NCBI GenBank assembly: GCA_013298125.1
Contig: JAAFJP010000005.1
Coordinates: forward strand, 124,001 to 188,000
Length of the DNA: 64,000 nucleotides
From: Cytophagales bacterium
GTDB lineage: Bacteria > Bacteroidota > Bacteroidia > Cytophagales > Spirosomataceae
Direction: 5' to 3'
Shown here: piece by piece, positions 38,645 to 47,901 of the stretch
Numbering within the stretch: the stretch's first letter is position 1
Layout: each line of letters begins with the position of its first letter
Notes under the pieces: generated by a model
Seen by the model: the letters and a program-made list of their open reading frames with translations, nothing else
The model's database searches: none
What the model was told of the DNA's origin: nothing
Program-made: the position numbers and the translations under genes

Positions 38645-39325
38645 CTATACGTAATTATTTATTGACGAAAATGTGGTTCGAGAAGATGCTAAGTCAGTAA
38701 TTCTCAAACTTCCTTTAATGGCAAATTTTTCAGAAATATTATTTTTATGAGTTCTTACGGTACTTACACTTACACAAAGTTCTTCGGCTATTTCTTTTTC
38801 ACTTTTTGAAATGGTCAGTAGTTCCCAAACATCCATCTCTCGTTCTGTTAGTAATGAAAAATCATACAATGTTTTTGTTTGGGTCTCAGATGGTTGATTA
38901 AAATTATTTGTCTGTGAGAAGACTAATCGTTTTCCTTCAAAAACTGATTTTAAACTTGAAAAAAATTCTTTTAAACCACAGCCTTTCTGGATAAATCCAA
39001 GGGCAGGAGATGACAAAAAAACTTTCAAATAATCTGGATTAGCATTACCCGAATAGACAATCACTTTTGTCTTTGGCTTAATCCTGTCTAATTTCTTCAA
39101 GAATCCAAACCCTCCCCCTTTGGGAAGTTCAGAATCAATGAGCAAGTAATCAGGGTTTTGTACCTCCATGGTTTCAAAAAGGCTTTCTCCGTCTGTCAGG
39201 ATATTGACGACTTTAAACAGTTTTTTAGATTCGAGAGTAACAATGAGTTCGGCGGTTAGTTTATCAGCCAAAGCAATCATTAGGGTTGGGACAGATGGTA
39301 ATTTGGGTAGTATTACTGGATTCAT
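38645..39325 (-). CDS. LuxR/NarL-family response regulator
   Basis: This 226-residue cytoplasmic regulator has a receiver-like domain (about 10-135) with the phospho-acceptor D64 in YLLIDSELPKGGGFGFLKK and a K at FIQKGCG. A GerE-type helix-turn-helix follows (about 157-210): LTEREMDVWELLTISKSEKE, then CVSVSTVRTHKNNI. I chose the ATG at 39325 (MNPVILPKLP) because upstream codons look non-coding (CCNFYVNQNY). It points into the surface operon across a 269-bp gap containing three 12-bp repeats, so it may control that operon. No partner kinase is adjacent. Confidence 0.87.
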   Translation of the reverse strand: MNPVILPKLPSVPTLMIALADKLTAELIVTLESKKLFKVVNILTDGESLFETMEVQNPDYLLIDSELPKGGGFGFLKKLDRIKPKTKVIVYSGNANPDYLKVFLSSPALGFIQKGCGLKEFFSSLKSVFEGKRLVFSQTNNFNQPSETQTKTLYDFSLLTEREMDVWELLTISKSEKEIAEELCVSVSTVRTHKNNISEKFAIKGSLRITDLASSRTTFSSINNYV

Positions 39326-39580
39326 GTGTGGAAAGTTTAATGGGGTTGTGTAATTTTGATTAACGTAGAAATTGCAACAAAAATAGTACCAAAAAGGTAG
39401 TGACAAAAATTTAGTGACATTTATCAGGGATGAAGTAATTTTCTCATAGCATGAGGGGTTCAGCATCCGTAAGATAATTAATCTCAAAACCGTAAAATAA
39501 AATGCCTACCATTTTTTCGACTTTTATCGAAATTTTACGTAGATTTAACATTTACTACTAATGCAATAATAGCTTAACAA

Positions 39581-39703
39581 ATGCCTAAAATATACGATAA
39601 TATTGAGTTATCTCTGACCGAGGGTTTAAAAAAATACATTGGGGCATTCGAAAGAACGGATTTTTGTGTGGGTTACTTCAATTTGAGAGGGTGGATAAAA
39701 TAG
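39581..39703 (+). pseudogene. 5' remnant of a phospholipase-D-like helicase gene
   Basis: From an ATG at 39581, 40 codons read MPKIYDNIELSLTEGLKKYI, then ERTDFCVGYFNLRGWIK, and then a TAG. The stretch VDFCVGYFNLRGW is the start of the PLD-like nuclease domain of large SNF2/DEAD helicases found in restriction and defence loci. Those proteins run to about 1,000 residues, so only the first 4% remains. The DNA after 39703 does not continue the family in any frame I can see. It marks a deletion border just before the type I restriction genes. The match is from memory of the family. Confidence 0.6.
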
Positions 39704-39855
39704 TTCTTTATGAATTAAATAAACTTTTGAATACAAGCACTGACCATCCCACCTATTTACATTTCTCCATTTCCAAAAACCAACTATTTCTTTTAACTTT
39801 ATATTCGCCACTTAGGAACAATATTTTACTCTTTCAAAAGAGAATATCACATATA

Positions 39856-41787
39856 ATGAACCAACAACAAATAAAACAACTCGAAAAGGAATTGTGGGAT
39901 GCTGCCGATGCTCTACGCTCTAACTCCAAACTCACCGCTGCCGAATACAAAGACCCCGTTCTGGGATTAGTCCTCCTTCGTTTTGCCCAAAATAAATTTG
40001 ATGAAGCCAAGCCCATCGTTGAAGCTAATATTCCTGAGTCGCCCCGTGGGAAACGGTTGGCTACTGCCGAGGATTTTGCGGCGGCTGGGGCAATGCTTTT
40101 GCCCGAATTGGCTCAATATGACCATTTAGCGAACCTGCCAGAATCGGAAGATATTGCTGATGCCATCAACAACGCTATGAAATTGATTGAGGAGGTCAAT
40201 ACGAGTTTGTTGGGTAATTTGCCTAAAAATTATCAGGAATTTGAACCTTCGCTTCTCCGTGATTTGATTCGTACTTTCAATAAAGATGCTATCAAAAAAG
40301 CTACTGGTGACGTTTTTGGGCGGATTTACGAATACTTTTTGATGAAATTCTCCATGCAAGGAGCTGGTGCTCAGGAAGGTGGCGAGTTCTTTACGCCTCC
40401 GTCTTTGGTGCAGTTTATTGTCAATTATATCGAACCTGACCACGGTATCATCCATGACCCTGCCTGTGGGTCTGGGGGTATGTTTGTGCAAACGGGGTAT
40501 TTTGTAAAAAGCCATACCAATGCCGAGGTAAACGAAGCCATCAAAGTGTATGGAACGGAACAAAAATCGAATAATACCAAATTAGCTAAAATCAACTTGG
40601 CGATTCATGGGATTGAAGGAAAGATTGAAGAAGCAAACAGTTTTTATGCCGACCCGCACGATTTGTTTGAAAAATGTGATTTTGTGATGGCAAACCCGCC
40701 TTTCAATGTCAAGAAGATTGATATGGAAAAGGAGTATGTGAAAACTGACCGTCGTTTGCCTTGGAAAACCCCCAAAGCCGATAATGGAAATTATCTATGG
40801 GTGCAGTATTTTCATTCTTACCTAAAACCCAACAAAGGACGTGCGGGTTTTGTCATGGCGAGTTCTACGACGGATGCTGGACATACAGAAGCGGATATTA
40901 GGGCTAAATTGGTAGAAACTAAGGATGTTGATTGTATTGTTTCAGTAGGAAATAATTTCTTTTATACTCGCTCGTTGCCTTGTCATTTGTGGTTTTTGGA
41001 TAAAGGAAAACGCTCCGAAAATGCCGATAAAGTATTGATGATTGATGCCCGAAATGTGTTCAGAAAAGTTACGACTACGGTCAATGATTTTAGCTTTGGG
41101 CAGTTGGTCAATCTTGATACCATCAAACATTTGTATCATGGCAAAACCGATGCCGTGCCAAACGCCATTGCTCAACATCAAGCATTTTTGATAGAACAAT
41201 TTGGGGCAATTTTTGAACATTATAAAACCCTTTCTGAAAATATCAAAACGATAACTCAGGACGAAAAAATACTGGATTGTCTAACTGAGATACAAAATCC
41301 TATTAACGTACAAAGTGCTGATAATCAAATTGATAAATTTTTAGAGCCTTCTGAAAAAGTAATGGCTTTGGTGGAAAATTGGCAAAGCGAATTGGTTGAT
41401 TTAGAAGATAAAAAATTAGCCAAAACGCTCCGTGAAACGATTGCTAAATTAAACCGTGCCAATACCGTTTTTACGGAAAGCACCAAAGAGTTTTTGGACT
41501 ATGCCAAACAAGGCATTAAAGACTGGCAGTGTTTGTTGGAATGGTTTACAGACAACCAATACCGAGACATTGAGGGACTTTGCAAAGTGGTTGATTTGGA
41601 CGAAATACGTGCCAACGATTACAGCCTTACCCCTGGGCGTTATGTGGGCGTGAGCATAAGTGCAGATGAAGATTTTGATTACAAAACTCGTTTGGGAGAG
41701 ATAAATACCGAGTTTACGGCATTGAATATTGAAGCGGTTGGATTAGCTCAGTTGATTGAAAATAATAATAAAATGCTATTGAAATGA
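39856..41787 (+). CDS. hsdM: Type I restriction-modification N6-adenine methyltransferase subunit
   Basis: This is a 643-residue HsdM. After an N-terminal HsdM_N domain (MNQQQIKQLEKELWDAADAL) comes the N6-adenine methyltransferase fold with AdoMet motif DPACGSGGMF starting at D201 and catalytic NPPF starting at N280. It methylates one adenine in each half of the target to protect host DNA. I chose the ATG at 39856; an upstream in-frame extension to 39664 would add 64 residues that do not resemble the family. Its stop overlaps the hsdS start by four bases (ATGA), showing translational coupling. The long C-terminal helix (about 470-560) is the usual contact to HsdS. Intact. Confidence 0.94.
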   Translation: MNQQQIKQLEKELWDAADALRSNSKLTAAEYKDPVLGLVLLRFAQNKFDEAKPIVEANIPESPRGKRLATAEDFAAAGAMLLPELAQYDHLANLPESEDIADAINNAMKLIEEVNTSLLGNLPKNYQEFEPSLLRDLIRTFNKDAIKKATGDVFGRIYEYFLMKFSMQGAGAQEGGEFFTPPSLVQFIVNYIEPDHGIIHDPACGSGGMFVQTGYFVKSHTNAEVNEAIKVYGTEQKSNNTKLAKINLAIHGIEGKIEEANSFYADPHDLFEKCDFVMANPPFNVKKIDMEKEYVKTDRRLPWKTPKADNGNYLWVQYFHSYLKPNKGRAGFVMASSTTDAGHTEADIRAKLVETKDVDCIVSVGNNFFYTRSLPCHLWFLDKGKRSENADKVLMIDARNVFRKVTTTVNDFSFGQLVNLDTIKHLYHGKTDAVPNAIAQHQAFLIEQFGAIFEHYKTLSENIKTITQDEKILDCLTEIQNPINVQSADNQIDKFLEPSEKVMALVENWQSELVDLEDKKLAKTLRETIAKLNRANTVFTESTKEFLDYAKQGIKDWQCLLEWFTDNQYRDIEGLCKVVDLDEIRANDYSLTPGRYVGVSISADEDFDYKTRLGEINTEFTALNIEAVGLAQLIENNNKMLLK

Positions 41788-42986
41788 GGAAAGATTGGAA
41801 GGAAATTAAATTAGGGGAAATAGCCACTTTTAGGAACGGGTTAAATTATGATAAAGATAGTAATGGTGAAGGATATAAAATTGTTGGAGTTTCTAATTTT
41901 GGAGATAAACTAAAACCTGAATACTCAACTCTATCTGAGATAAACCCCGTAAATACCTTAAAAATTGATGATTATTTAAAGGTTGGAGATATTGTATTTG
42001 TTCGTTCAAATGGGAATAAGGAATTAGTAGGTCGTAGTATGTTTATAGACCGAGAAATAGACAATTTAGTTTTCTCTGGATTTTGTATTAGAGCAAGATT
42101 TATTTCGGAAGAGGTATTTCCTCTATTTTGTGCATACTTTTTCAGAACGGAATTATTTAGAAAAATAATATCAGCATCATCAGGTGGGTCAAATATTCAA
42201 AACTTGAATCAAGGGCTACTTAGTAACTCGAATATTCTCCTTCCACCCTTTGAAACCCAAAAGAAAATAGCCTCTATTTTATCAGCGTATGATGATTTGA
42301 TAGAAAATAATCTTCGTAGAATAAAACTCTTGGAAGAAATGGCGGCTATTACCTATAAAGAATGGTTTGTTAATTTTAGGGTTGATGGACAGACTTTGGA
42401 AATTGATGGAGAAACAGGGTTGCCTATTGGGTGGGAGAGGAAAAGTTTAACATTATTAGGTGATTTCATAAATGGTTACGCATTTAAACCAGAAGAATTG
42501 GGAAACATAGGGATGCCAATAATCAAAATCAAAGAATTGAAAAATGGATTAGCAAATGATACTCCTCGAAATACTGGATTAAATATTCCTCCAAAATATA
42601 TTGTTAATAGTGGCGATATTTTATTTTCATGGTCTGCATCCTTGGAAGTGGATTTGTGGCACAACGAAAAAGGATTACTAAATCAACATCTTTTTAAAGT
42701 TAGTCCGAAAGAAAATGTATCAAAACCATTATTATTCCTTTGTCTGAAAAATTCATTATCATTATTTAATAATTTGACCACGGGAGCAACAATGAAACAT
42801 CTAAAAAGAAAAGATTTAGATTTTGTAGAAGTGCCTGTACCATTAGCGGAACAAATTAAAGATTTTGATAGTCATATTAATCCTATTCTGGAAACAATAG
42901 GAAATTTAACTCAACAAAACCGTCTATTAAAAGAATCAAGGGATATTTTATTACCAAGATTAATGAATGGGGAGGTAACGGTCTAA
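41784..42986 (+). CDS. hsdS: Type I restriction-modification specificity subunit
   Basis: This 400-residue HsdS has the standard layout. Target-recognition domain 1 is about 1-150 and the first conserved helix about 155-205 (LPPFETQKKIASILSAYDD). Target-recognition domain 2 is about 210-345 and the second conserved helix reaches the end (VPVPLAEQIKDFDS, RDILLPRLMNGEV). The two recognition domains read the two halves of a split DNA target and fix the spacing. The target cannot be read from sequence. It is single-copy, with no inverted duplicate or adjacent recombinase to suggest specificity switching. It is followed by hsdR after 33 bp. Confidence 0.93.
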   Translation: MRKDWKEIKLGEIATFRNGLNYDKDSNGEGYKIVGVSNFGDKLKPEYSTLSEINPVNTLKIDDYLKVGDIVFVRSNGNKELVGRSMFIDREIDNLVFSGFCIRARFISEEVFPLFCAYFFRTELFRKIISASSGGSNIQNLNQGLLSNSNILLPPFETQKKIASILSAYDDLIENNLRRIKLLEEMAAITYKEWFVNFRVDGQTLEIDGETGLPIGWERKSLTLLGDFINGYAFKPEELGNIGMPIIKIKELKNGLANDTPRNTGLNIPPKYIVNSGDILFSWSASLEVDLWHNEKGLLNQHLFKVSPKENVSKPLLFLCLKNSLSLFNNLTTGATMKHLKRKDLDFVEVPVPLAEQIKDFDSHINPILETIGNLTQQNRLLKESRDILLPRLMNGEVTV

Positions 42987-43019
42987 AAGCATATCATATA
43001 ATTATCAAAACCTAAACAA

Positions 43020-46000
43020 ATGAGCTACGAATATTCAGAAGATAATTTAATAGAACAAGCCACCCAAGATGTACTCGAATCATTGGGTTGGGAGGTTCGC
43101 TATGCCTATAAGCGTGAAACAATGGGAGCAAAAGGGCTTTTGGGTCGTGCAGATAAAACCGAAATTATCCTAAAACGCTATTTGCACCAAGCACTCGTAA
43201 GCCTCAATGCAGGCTTACCCGAAATTGCCTATCAACAAGCCATCGAACACATAGAGCAACGAGTAGCCGATAAATCTCTGGGGGCAATCAACAAAGAAAA
43301 ATACCAATTTTTCAAAGAAGGCGTACCCGTGAGTTATACGGACGACAAAGGTATTTTAATCAAGAAAAAGCTACGAGTTTTTGATTTTAAAACTCATACT
43401 AATAATCATTTTTTGGCAGTTCGTCAGCTCGAAATTGCAGGTGAATTATACAACCGTCGCCCCGATGTAATTGGCTTTGTCAATGGCATTCCCTTGGTCT
43501 TTTTTGAACTAAAAGCTCACCATACATCCATCAGAGATGCTTTTGATAAAAATATTACTGATTATAAAGATACCATTCCAGCGGTTTTTCATCATAATGC
43601 CTTCATCATTCTGAGCAACGGAACGGATGCCAAAGTTGGCACGGTTACGAGTAAATATAAGTTTTTTTTAGAATGGAAACGTATCGAAGAAGATGAAGAA
43701 GGCATCGTGAGTTTGGACACACTGGTGCGTGGAACGTGCGATAAAAACCGACTGATGGATATTTTTGAAAACTTCCTACTCTTTGATGATTCAGACGGCG
43801 AAGTGGTGAAAATTATGGCAAAAAATCACCAGTTTTTGGGAGTCAATAAAGTAATTAATCAAGCCAAAAATATTGAAGAATTAAGCGGAAAATTAGGCGT
43901 ATTTTGGCATACACAAGGCAGCGGGAAGTCGTATTCTATTGTATTTATTTGCGAAAAAATCCATCGAAAATTAGGCGGTTCGTTTACCTTTTTGATTGTG
44001 GCAGACCGTACCGAATTAGAAACCCAATTGTACGATACTTTTTCGAGTGTAGGTTTGGTCAATAATAAAGATCTGAAAGCCAAAGGAAGGGAACATTTGC
44101 GAGAGATGTTGAAAGAAAACAATCGCTATGTGTTTTCATTGATTCAAAAATTTTCCATTGACCCCAAGAAAGAAACGGAATATCCGTTAATTACTCACCG
44201 TTCCAATATTATCGTAATTTCGGACGAAGCCCACCGCACCCAAGGTGGTACATTTGCTCGAAATATGCGTTTCAGTGGCATTCCAAATGCTTCGTATTTA
44301 GGTTTCACGGGTACGCCCCTGATTGCAGGAGAATTGGAGCAAACCAAGAATATTTTTGGCGAATACGTTTCGATTTATGATTTCAAAAGAGCCATTGAGG
44401 ACAACGCCACATTGCCCTTGAAGTACATCAACCGAGGGGAAAGATTGGACATTGACAATCCAGATTTGGACGATGAAATGGCGGATATTTTGGAAGATGA
44501 AGAAATGCTGACAGACGACCAAAGACGTAAATTATCTTATCTTTTCAAGAAAAACTACGTTGTACTCACGGCAGAAGCTCGTTTGGATGCCATTGCCAAA
44601 GATTTAGTTTGGCACTTCAACGAACGTGGTTATCAAGGAAAAGCCATGTTGGTAGCCTTAGACAAACCCACGGCGGTGCGAATGTATGATTTGATAATGA
44701 AGCATTGGAAAGTGTATTTGGATGAATTGAAAACCCAATTACCCAAAGCCGAAGACCAACAGGACGAGCAAGAGCTAAAACGGAAAATCCAATTAGTTGA
44801 AAAAACGGAAGTATGCGTGATAGTGAGTCCAGAGCAAAATGAAGTAAAGAAATTTGAAGCCCTAAAATTAGATATTACCTCCCACCGCCGCAAAATGGTG
44901 GATACCACCAGAGATTTAGCGGTGGATTTTAAAGACGAAAATCATCCTTTCCGCTTGGCAATCGTGTGTGCTATGTGGATAACGGGTTTTGATGCTCCCT
45001 GTGTTTCAACCATTTATTTGGATAAACCCATCAAAGGGCATACGCTCATGCAGACCATTGCCAGAGCCAACCGTGTGTATGATGACGAAAAAGAGAATGG
45101 ATTGATTGTGGATTATGGAAATGTCTATAAACAATTAGAAAAAGCCTATGCTACGTATGGAGAAGGTGGTAAGAAAACGGGCGGTGATGGTGGAGAAGAA
45201 GTTGTTGAAAAACCACTGGAAATGTTGGTTCAGATGGAAGAAGAATTGGCGGAATCCATCAAAGTAGCCACGGGGTATTTATCAGAATTAGGCTTTGAGT
45301 TAGCCCATTTATTTGAAGCTAAGCCGATGGAAAAGTTGGCTTCATTGCAAAAGGCGGCTGATTGTGTATGTTTGAATGCTACTTCACGGGTATCTTTTGA
45401 AACTGCCGCACGTCTGGTATTTCGGAAATACAAGGCACTCTATCCAGAAACGCAAGTAATCCCACACACCAAGTCATTTAATGCCATTGAAGCCATTTAT
45501 AATTTATTGAACCAAAGGGTAAATGAAGCAGATGTTAATTCAATTATTTGGGCTTTGCAAAAAGTGGTAAATGATAGTATTTTTATTGATAAATCAATTC
45601 CATCAAAAGACGTTGAAATAGACCTTAGTAAATTAGATTTTGAGAAATTAAGAGCAGCTTTTTTGAAAGCTGAACGAAAGAATACCATCGTTTTTGATTT
45701 GCAGGAAGCAATTGATAATCAGCTACAAAGAATGTTGCAAGAAAATCCATTACGGATGGAGTTTTATGACCGATACGTGGAAATAATTGATGAATATAAC
45801 AACGGCAAAAGTCCAGAAGATGTAGCAACGGCATTTGGTGATTTATCAGATTTTCTGGAAAACTTGACTTACGAAGATGCAAGAGCCATGCGGGAAAATC
45901 TTGACCAAGAAACCTTAGCGATTTTTGATTTATTGAGAGAAGGAAAAGACTTGGAAGAATTTGAAAAAGATGAAGTAAAGATTGTGGCGAAGAATACCCT

Positions 46001-46199
46001 CAGAAAATTAAAGAAAGAAAAATTAACGATTGAACGCTGGCGAGAAAGCCGTCAGATAACGGCACAAGTCAAAACGATGATTTTTGATAATTTGCAATGG
46101 TTGCCTTCAAAATCATATACTGACTCTGACGTAAGTCAAAAGACTATTCATGTGTATCAGCACGTGTATTCGAGGTATGGGGGAGGGGCATGGGTGTAA
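43020..46199 (+). CDS. hsdR: Type I restriction endonuclease subunit
   Basis: This 1059-residue HsdR combines the DNA-cleaving nuclease with the translocating motor. The nuclease residues are D149 in RRPDVIGFVNG and E163-x-K165 in VFFELKAH. Helicase motifs follow: Walker A TQGSGKSYS around G300-S304, DEAH starting at D402 (SDEAHRTQGG), GFTGTPL near 435, and motif VI ARANRVYDDEKENG near 685. The C-terminal third (about 760-1059) is helical and binds the methylase core. The frame is complete, so the hsdMSR operon should make an active restriction enzyme. It is convergent with a recombinase gene 119 bp away. Confidence 0.94.
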   Translation: MSYEYSEDNLIEQATQDVLESLGWEVRYAYKRETMGAKGLLGRADKTEIILKRYLHQALVSLNAGLPEIAYQQAIEHIEQRVADKSLGAINKEKYQFFKEGVPVSYTDDKGILIKKKLRVFDFKTHTNNHFLAVRQLEIAGELYNRRPDVIGFVNGIPLVFFELKAHHTSIRDAFDKNITDYKDTIPAVFHHNAFIILSNGTDAKVGTVTSKYKFFLEWKRIEEDEEGIVSLDTLVRGTCDKNRLMDIFENFLLFDDSDGEVVKIMAKNHQFLGVNKVINQAKNIEELSGKLGVFWHTQGSGKSYSIVFICEKIHRKLGGSFTFLIVADRTELETQLYDTFSSVGLVNNKDLKAKGREHLREMLKENNRYVFSLIQKFSIDPKKETEYPLITHRSNIIVISDEAHRTQGGTFARNMRFSGIPNASYLGFTGTPLIAGELEQTKNIFGEYVSIYDFKRAIEDNATLPLKYINRGERLDIDNPDLDDEMADILEDEEMLTDDQRRKLSYLFKKNYVVLTAEARLDAIAKDLVWHFNERGYQGKAMLVALDKPTAVRMYDLIMKHWKVYLDELKTQLPKAEDQQDEQELKRKIQLVEKTEVCVIVSPEQNEVKKFEALKLDITSHRRKMVDTTRDLAVDFKDENHPFRLAIVCAMWITGFDAPCVSTIYLDKPIKGHTLMQTIARANRVYDDEKENGLIVDYGNVYKQLEKAYATYGEGGKKTGGDGGEEVVEKPLEMLVQMEEELAESIKVATGYLSELGFELAHLFEAKPMEKLASLQKAADCVCLNATSRVSFETAARLVFRKYKALYPETQVIPHTKSFNAIEAIYNLLNQRVNEADVNSIIWALQKVVNDSIFIDKSIPSKDVEIDLSKLDFEKLRAAFLKAERKNTIVFDLQEAIDNQLQRMLQENPLRMEFYDRYVEIIDEYNNGKSPEDVATAFGDLSDFLENLTYEDARAMRENLDQETLAIFDLLREGKDLEEFEKDEVKIVAKNTLRKLKKEKLTIERWRESRQITAQVKTMIFDNLQWLPSKSYTDSDVSQKTIHVYQHVYSRYGGGAWV

Positions 46200-46318
46200 G
46201 ATTAAATTTCCTATAACTGGTTTTGTTGAAATTGATGAAAGAAGTCTTTTGGTTAAATTGCTAATAATCAGAAACTTACATTCATTTCAACAAAATCATC
46301 AAAAAAACCACCATTCCA

Positions 46319-47575
46319 CTACAACAAATTCTTATTAGCCTCAAAAAACACATTCGATTCAAAATCATCCAAATAAGTTTGGGTGATTGACTCACTTTCG
46401 TGACCCAAGGCATTGCTGATAATGGAAGTTGAAACACCACTTCTTTTCAAAACCGTAGCGTAGGTATGACGGGCAACGTAGGTAGTGATTGGCGTTTCGA
46501 TTTCTAATGCTGCACCAATAATTTTCATATTGATATTTACTTGTTTGATAACTTTGAGTAGTCTGTTCTGAATCTGAGTAGGTGTAATATGGATTGCTTT
46601 ATTCAAGATTGGGAATACATAATTCTCAGCATCATAGCCTGATATTTTACTATAGTCTTCTAAGATTTTCAAAGATTGTTCACCTAACTGAATTGCGAAG
46701 CTGCAACCCGTTTTCTGACGGTTGTATTCCATGATTCCAGATTTAGAAATATTCGACCATTTCAATTTCGCAATATCAACATAATTCATGCCTTGATTGA
46801 AATAACTGAACATAAAAATCTTGTGGCAATCACTCATTTTAGAACCCTCTTTTACAGGATAATTATAAATCTTAATCATATCCTCTTTTGACAACGCCCT
46901 CTTTCTCGTTTTCAAATCAAATTTAGAAACCTTGAAATTATCGAAAGGATAACAAGTTTTGGGAATAATCCCATCGTTAATTGCCTTATTAATGATACTC
47001 CTAAGTGTCCGAAAGTAAACCGCCATTGAGGTTTCCTTAAAATCTCTTTTCCGCATGAACGACTCCCATTTTGTTAGAAAACTGTTGTCAATTTCTTGGA
47101 AAGTGAGTTTTTTGTCAGAATGAAATTTGAAGAGCATCAATTTACAATCGTTGTTTGACTTAGCTGTACCCATGCGTTTTTCTTCTTTGAGAGTTGTAAC
47201 CAAAGCATCAATGTAGTTCAAAACTAAGGCATCGGTACTTTTAGGTTTATCTAACACGGCTGTTACTAATTGGTCAATTGTGTATTCCTTAGAGTGTAAA
47301 CTAAATTCATGAATCTTATCTGTAAATTCCTTCTCAAATTTATTGCCTAATGCGATAATTTCAGCACGTTTCGGGTGATTGGATTTTGGCATTTCTTTCG
47401 TTTTATCCCAATATTTCAAGGGACAGTTCATGCCAATACTGATATATTTCCTGAGACGATTCTTAGTAATCCTCAACATTATTGGATGTTCACCATTCAA
47501 TAAAACTTTTGAAGTAAATAAAACCACCTTTACAAAAGCAGTTCCATGAGTGATTGTACCACGATTCTGTTCCAT
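46319..47575 (-). CDS. Tyrosine recombinase (integrase) beside the tRNA-Thr attachment site
   Basis: This 418-residue site-specific recombinase has an arm-binding N-terminus (about 1-100), a SAM-like core-binding domain (about 110-210) and a catalytic domain. Catalytic features are the box II segment TYVARHTYATVLKRSG, the GH of SNALGHESESITQ and the nucleophile Tyr in QTYLDDF. In box I, where most members have Arg, this protein reads GMNYVDIAKLKW, a substitution common in Bacteroidota integrases. It starts 145 bp from the tRNA-Thr fragment with two GTTTACACA repeats in between, so it probably integrated the left-hand island. Intact. Confidence 0.9.
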   Translation of the reverse strand: MEQNRGTITHGTAFVKVVLFTSKVLLNGEHPIMLRITKNRLRKYISIGMNCPLKYWDKTKEMPKSNHPKRAEIIALGNKFEKEFTDKIHEFSLHSKEYTIDQLVTAVLDKPKSTDALVLNYIDALVTTLKEEKRMGTAKSNNDCKLMLFKFHSDKKLTFQEIDNSFLTKWESFMRKRDFKETSMAVYFRTLRSIINKAINDGIIPKTCYPFDNFKVSKFDLKTRKRALSKEDMIKIYNYPVKEGSKMSDCHKIFMFSYFNQGMNYVDIAKLKWSNISKSGIMEYNRQKTGCSFAIQLGEQSLKILEDYSKISGYDAENYVFPILNKAIHITPTQIQNRLLKVIKQVNINMKIIGAALEIETPITTYVARHTYATVLKRSGVSTSIISNALGHESESITQTYLDDFESNVFFEANKNLL

Positions 47576-47591
47576 TTTTATCCAACTCTTG

Positions 47592-47611
47592 GTTTACACA
47601 GAGTTTACACA
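47592..47611. repeat. Two GTTTACACA direct repeats upstream of the integrase gene
   Basis: GTTTACACA occurs at 47592-47600 and 47603-47611, 11 bp apart, one helical turn. They lie just before the integrase start and 109 bp from the attachment site. They could be arm-type recombinase sites or an operator; the sequence alone cannot separate these. Confidence 0.45.
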
Positions 47612-47652
47612 AATATACAAAATAACTATTAAAGTTGATAATCATAAAAATT

Positions 47653-47689
47653 AAAAAAGTGCTTTAAAACGTATTTAAAGCACTTTTTT
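47653..47689. terminator. Strong bidirectional terminator near the island end
   Basis: Perfect 16-bp arms, AAAAAAGTGCTTTAAA (47653-47668) and its complement (47674-47689), enclose a 5-base loop, with A and T runs on opposite sides. It insulates the integrase promoter region from the attachment site. Confidence 0.8.
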
Positions 47690-47719
47690 ATAACTATTTA
47701 GTGCCAATTATTAGTAGTA

Positions 47720-47772
47720 AGCAACTGACTTGTAATCAGTAGGTCATTGGTTCGATCCCGATAGAAGGCTCA
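47720..47772 (+). tRNA. 3' part of tRNA-Thr (TGT anticodon), attachment-site scar
   Basis: The segment starts AGCAACTGACTTGTAATCAG, which is the end of the D arm plus the anticodon arm with anticodon TGT (Thr). It continues through a T arm ATTGG-TTCGATC-CCGAT to the acceptor strand AGAAGGC and T, then CA. The acceptor 5' strand and most of the D arm are missing; the DNA to the left is unrelated. It is therefore not a working tRNA. It is the duplicated 3' end left when an element integrates into a tRNA gene. The intact gene should lie at the other end of the left-hand island, outside this window. Confidence 0.85.
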
Positions 47773-47779
47773 AAAATTG

Positions 47780-47816
47780 AAAAAACCCTTCATACGCAAC
47801 GTATGAAGGGTTTTTT
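47780..47816 (+). terminator. tRNA-Thr type terminator, left copy
   Basis: Perfect arms AAAAAACCCTTCATAC (47780-47795) and its complement (47801-47816) with loop GCAAC. A second version lies at 57071-57106 with the same arms except one compensated base pair and a different loop. Confidence 0.85.
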
Positions 47817-47823
47817 GTTGGAT

Positions 47824-47860
47824 TTAATTGAGGTATTCAAAATTTCAATACCTCAATTAA
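47824..47860. repeat. 14-bp inverted repeat containing AGGTATT, near the left end of the second element
   Basis: TTAATTGAGGTATT (47824-47837) and its exact complement (47847-47860) are separated by nine bases. AGGTATT motifs recur near the other end of the element (56824-56985), which suggests recombinase arm sites. Confidence 0.5.
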
Positions 47861-47883
47861 ACAAAAACGTTAGGCACAAAAAA

Positions 47884-47901
47884 AGAGGTTGCTAAACCTC
47901 T
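47884..47901 (-). terminator. Terminator of the methyltransferase-side operon
   Basis: AGAGGTT (47884-47890), loop GCTA, AACCTCT (47895-47901). On the minus strand a run of seven T follows, so it ends transcripts coming from the methyltransferase gene through the hairpin array. Confidence 0.65.

Noticed and set aside
39664-39855. 64-residue N-terminal extension of HsdM
   Set aside because: The extra residues do not resemble HsdM, and the DNA includes the end of the helicase remnant; MNQQQIKQLEKEL at 39856 is a normal start.
41784-42986. Phase-variable hsdS locus
   Set aside because: There is one hsdS, no inverted partial copy nearby, and the nearest recombinase lies beyond hsdR next to a tRNA att site.
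46221-46295. Terminator between hsdR and the recombinase gene
   Set aside because: The 12-bp arms (46221-46232 and 46284-46295) are separated by about 50 bases with no T run, so a working terminator is not supported.
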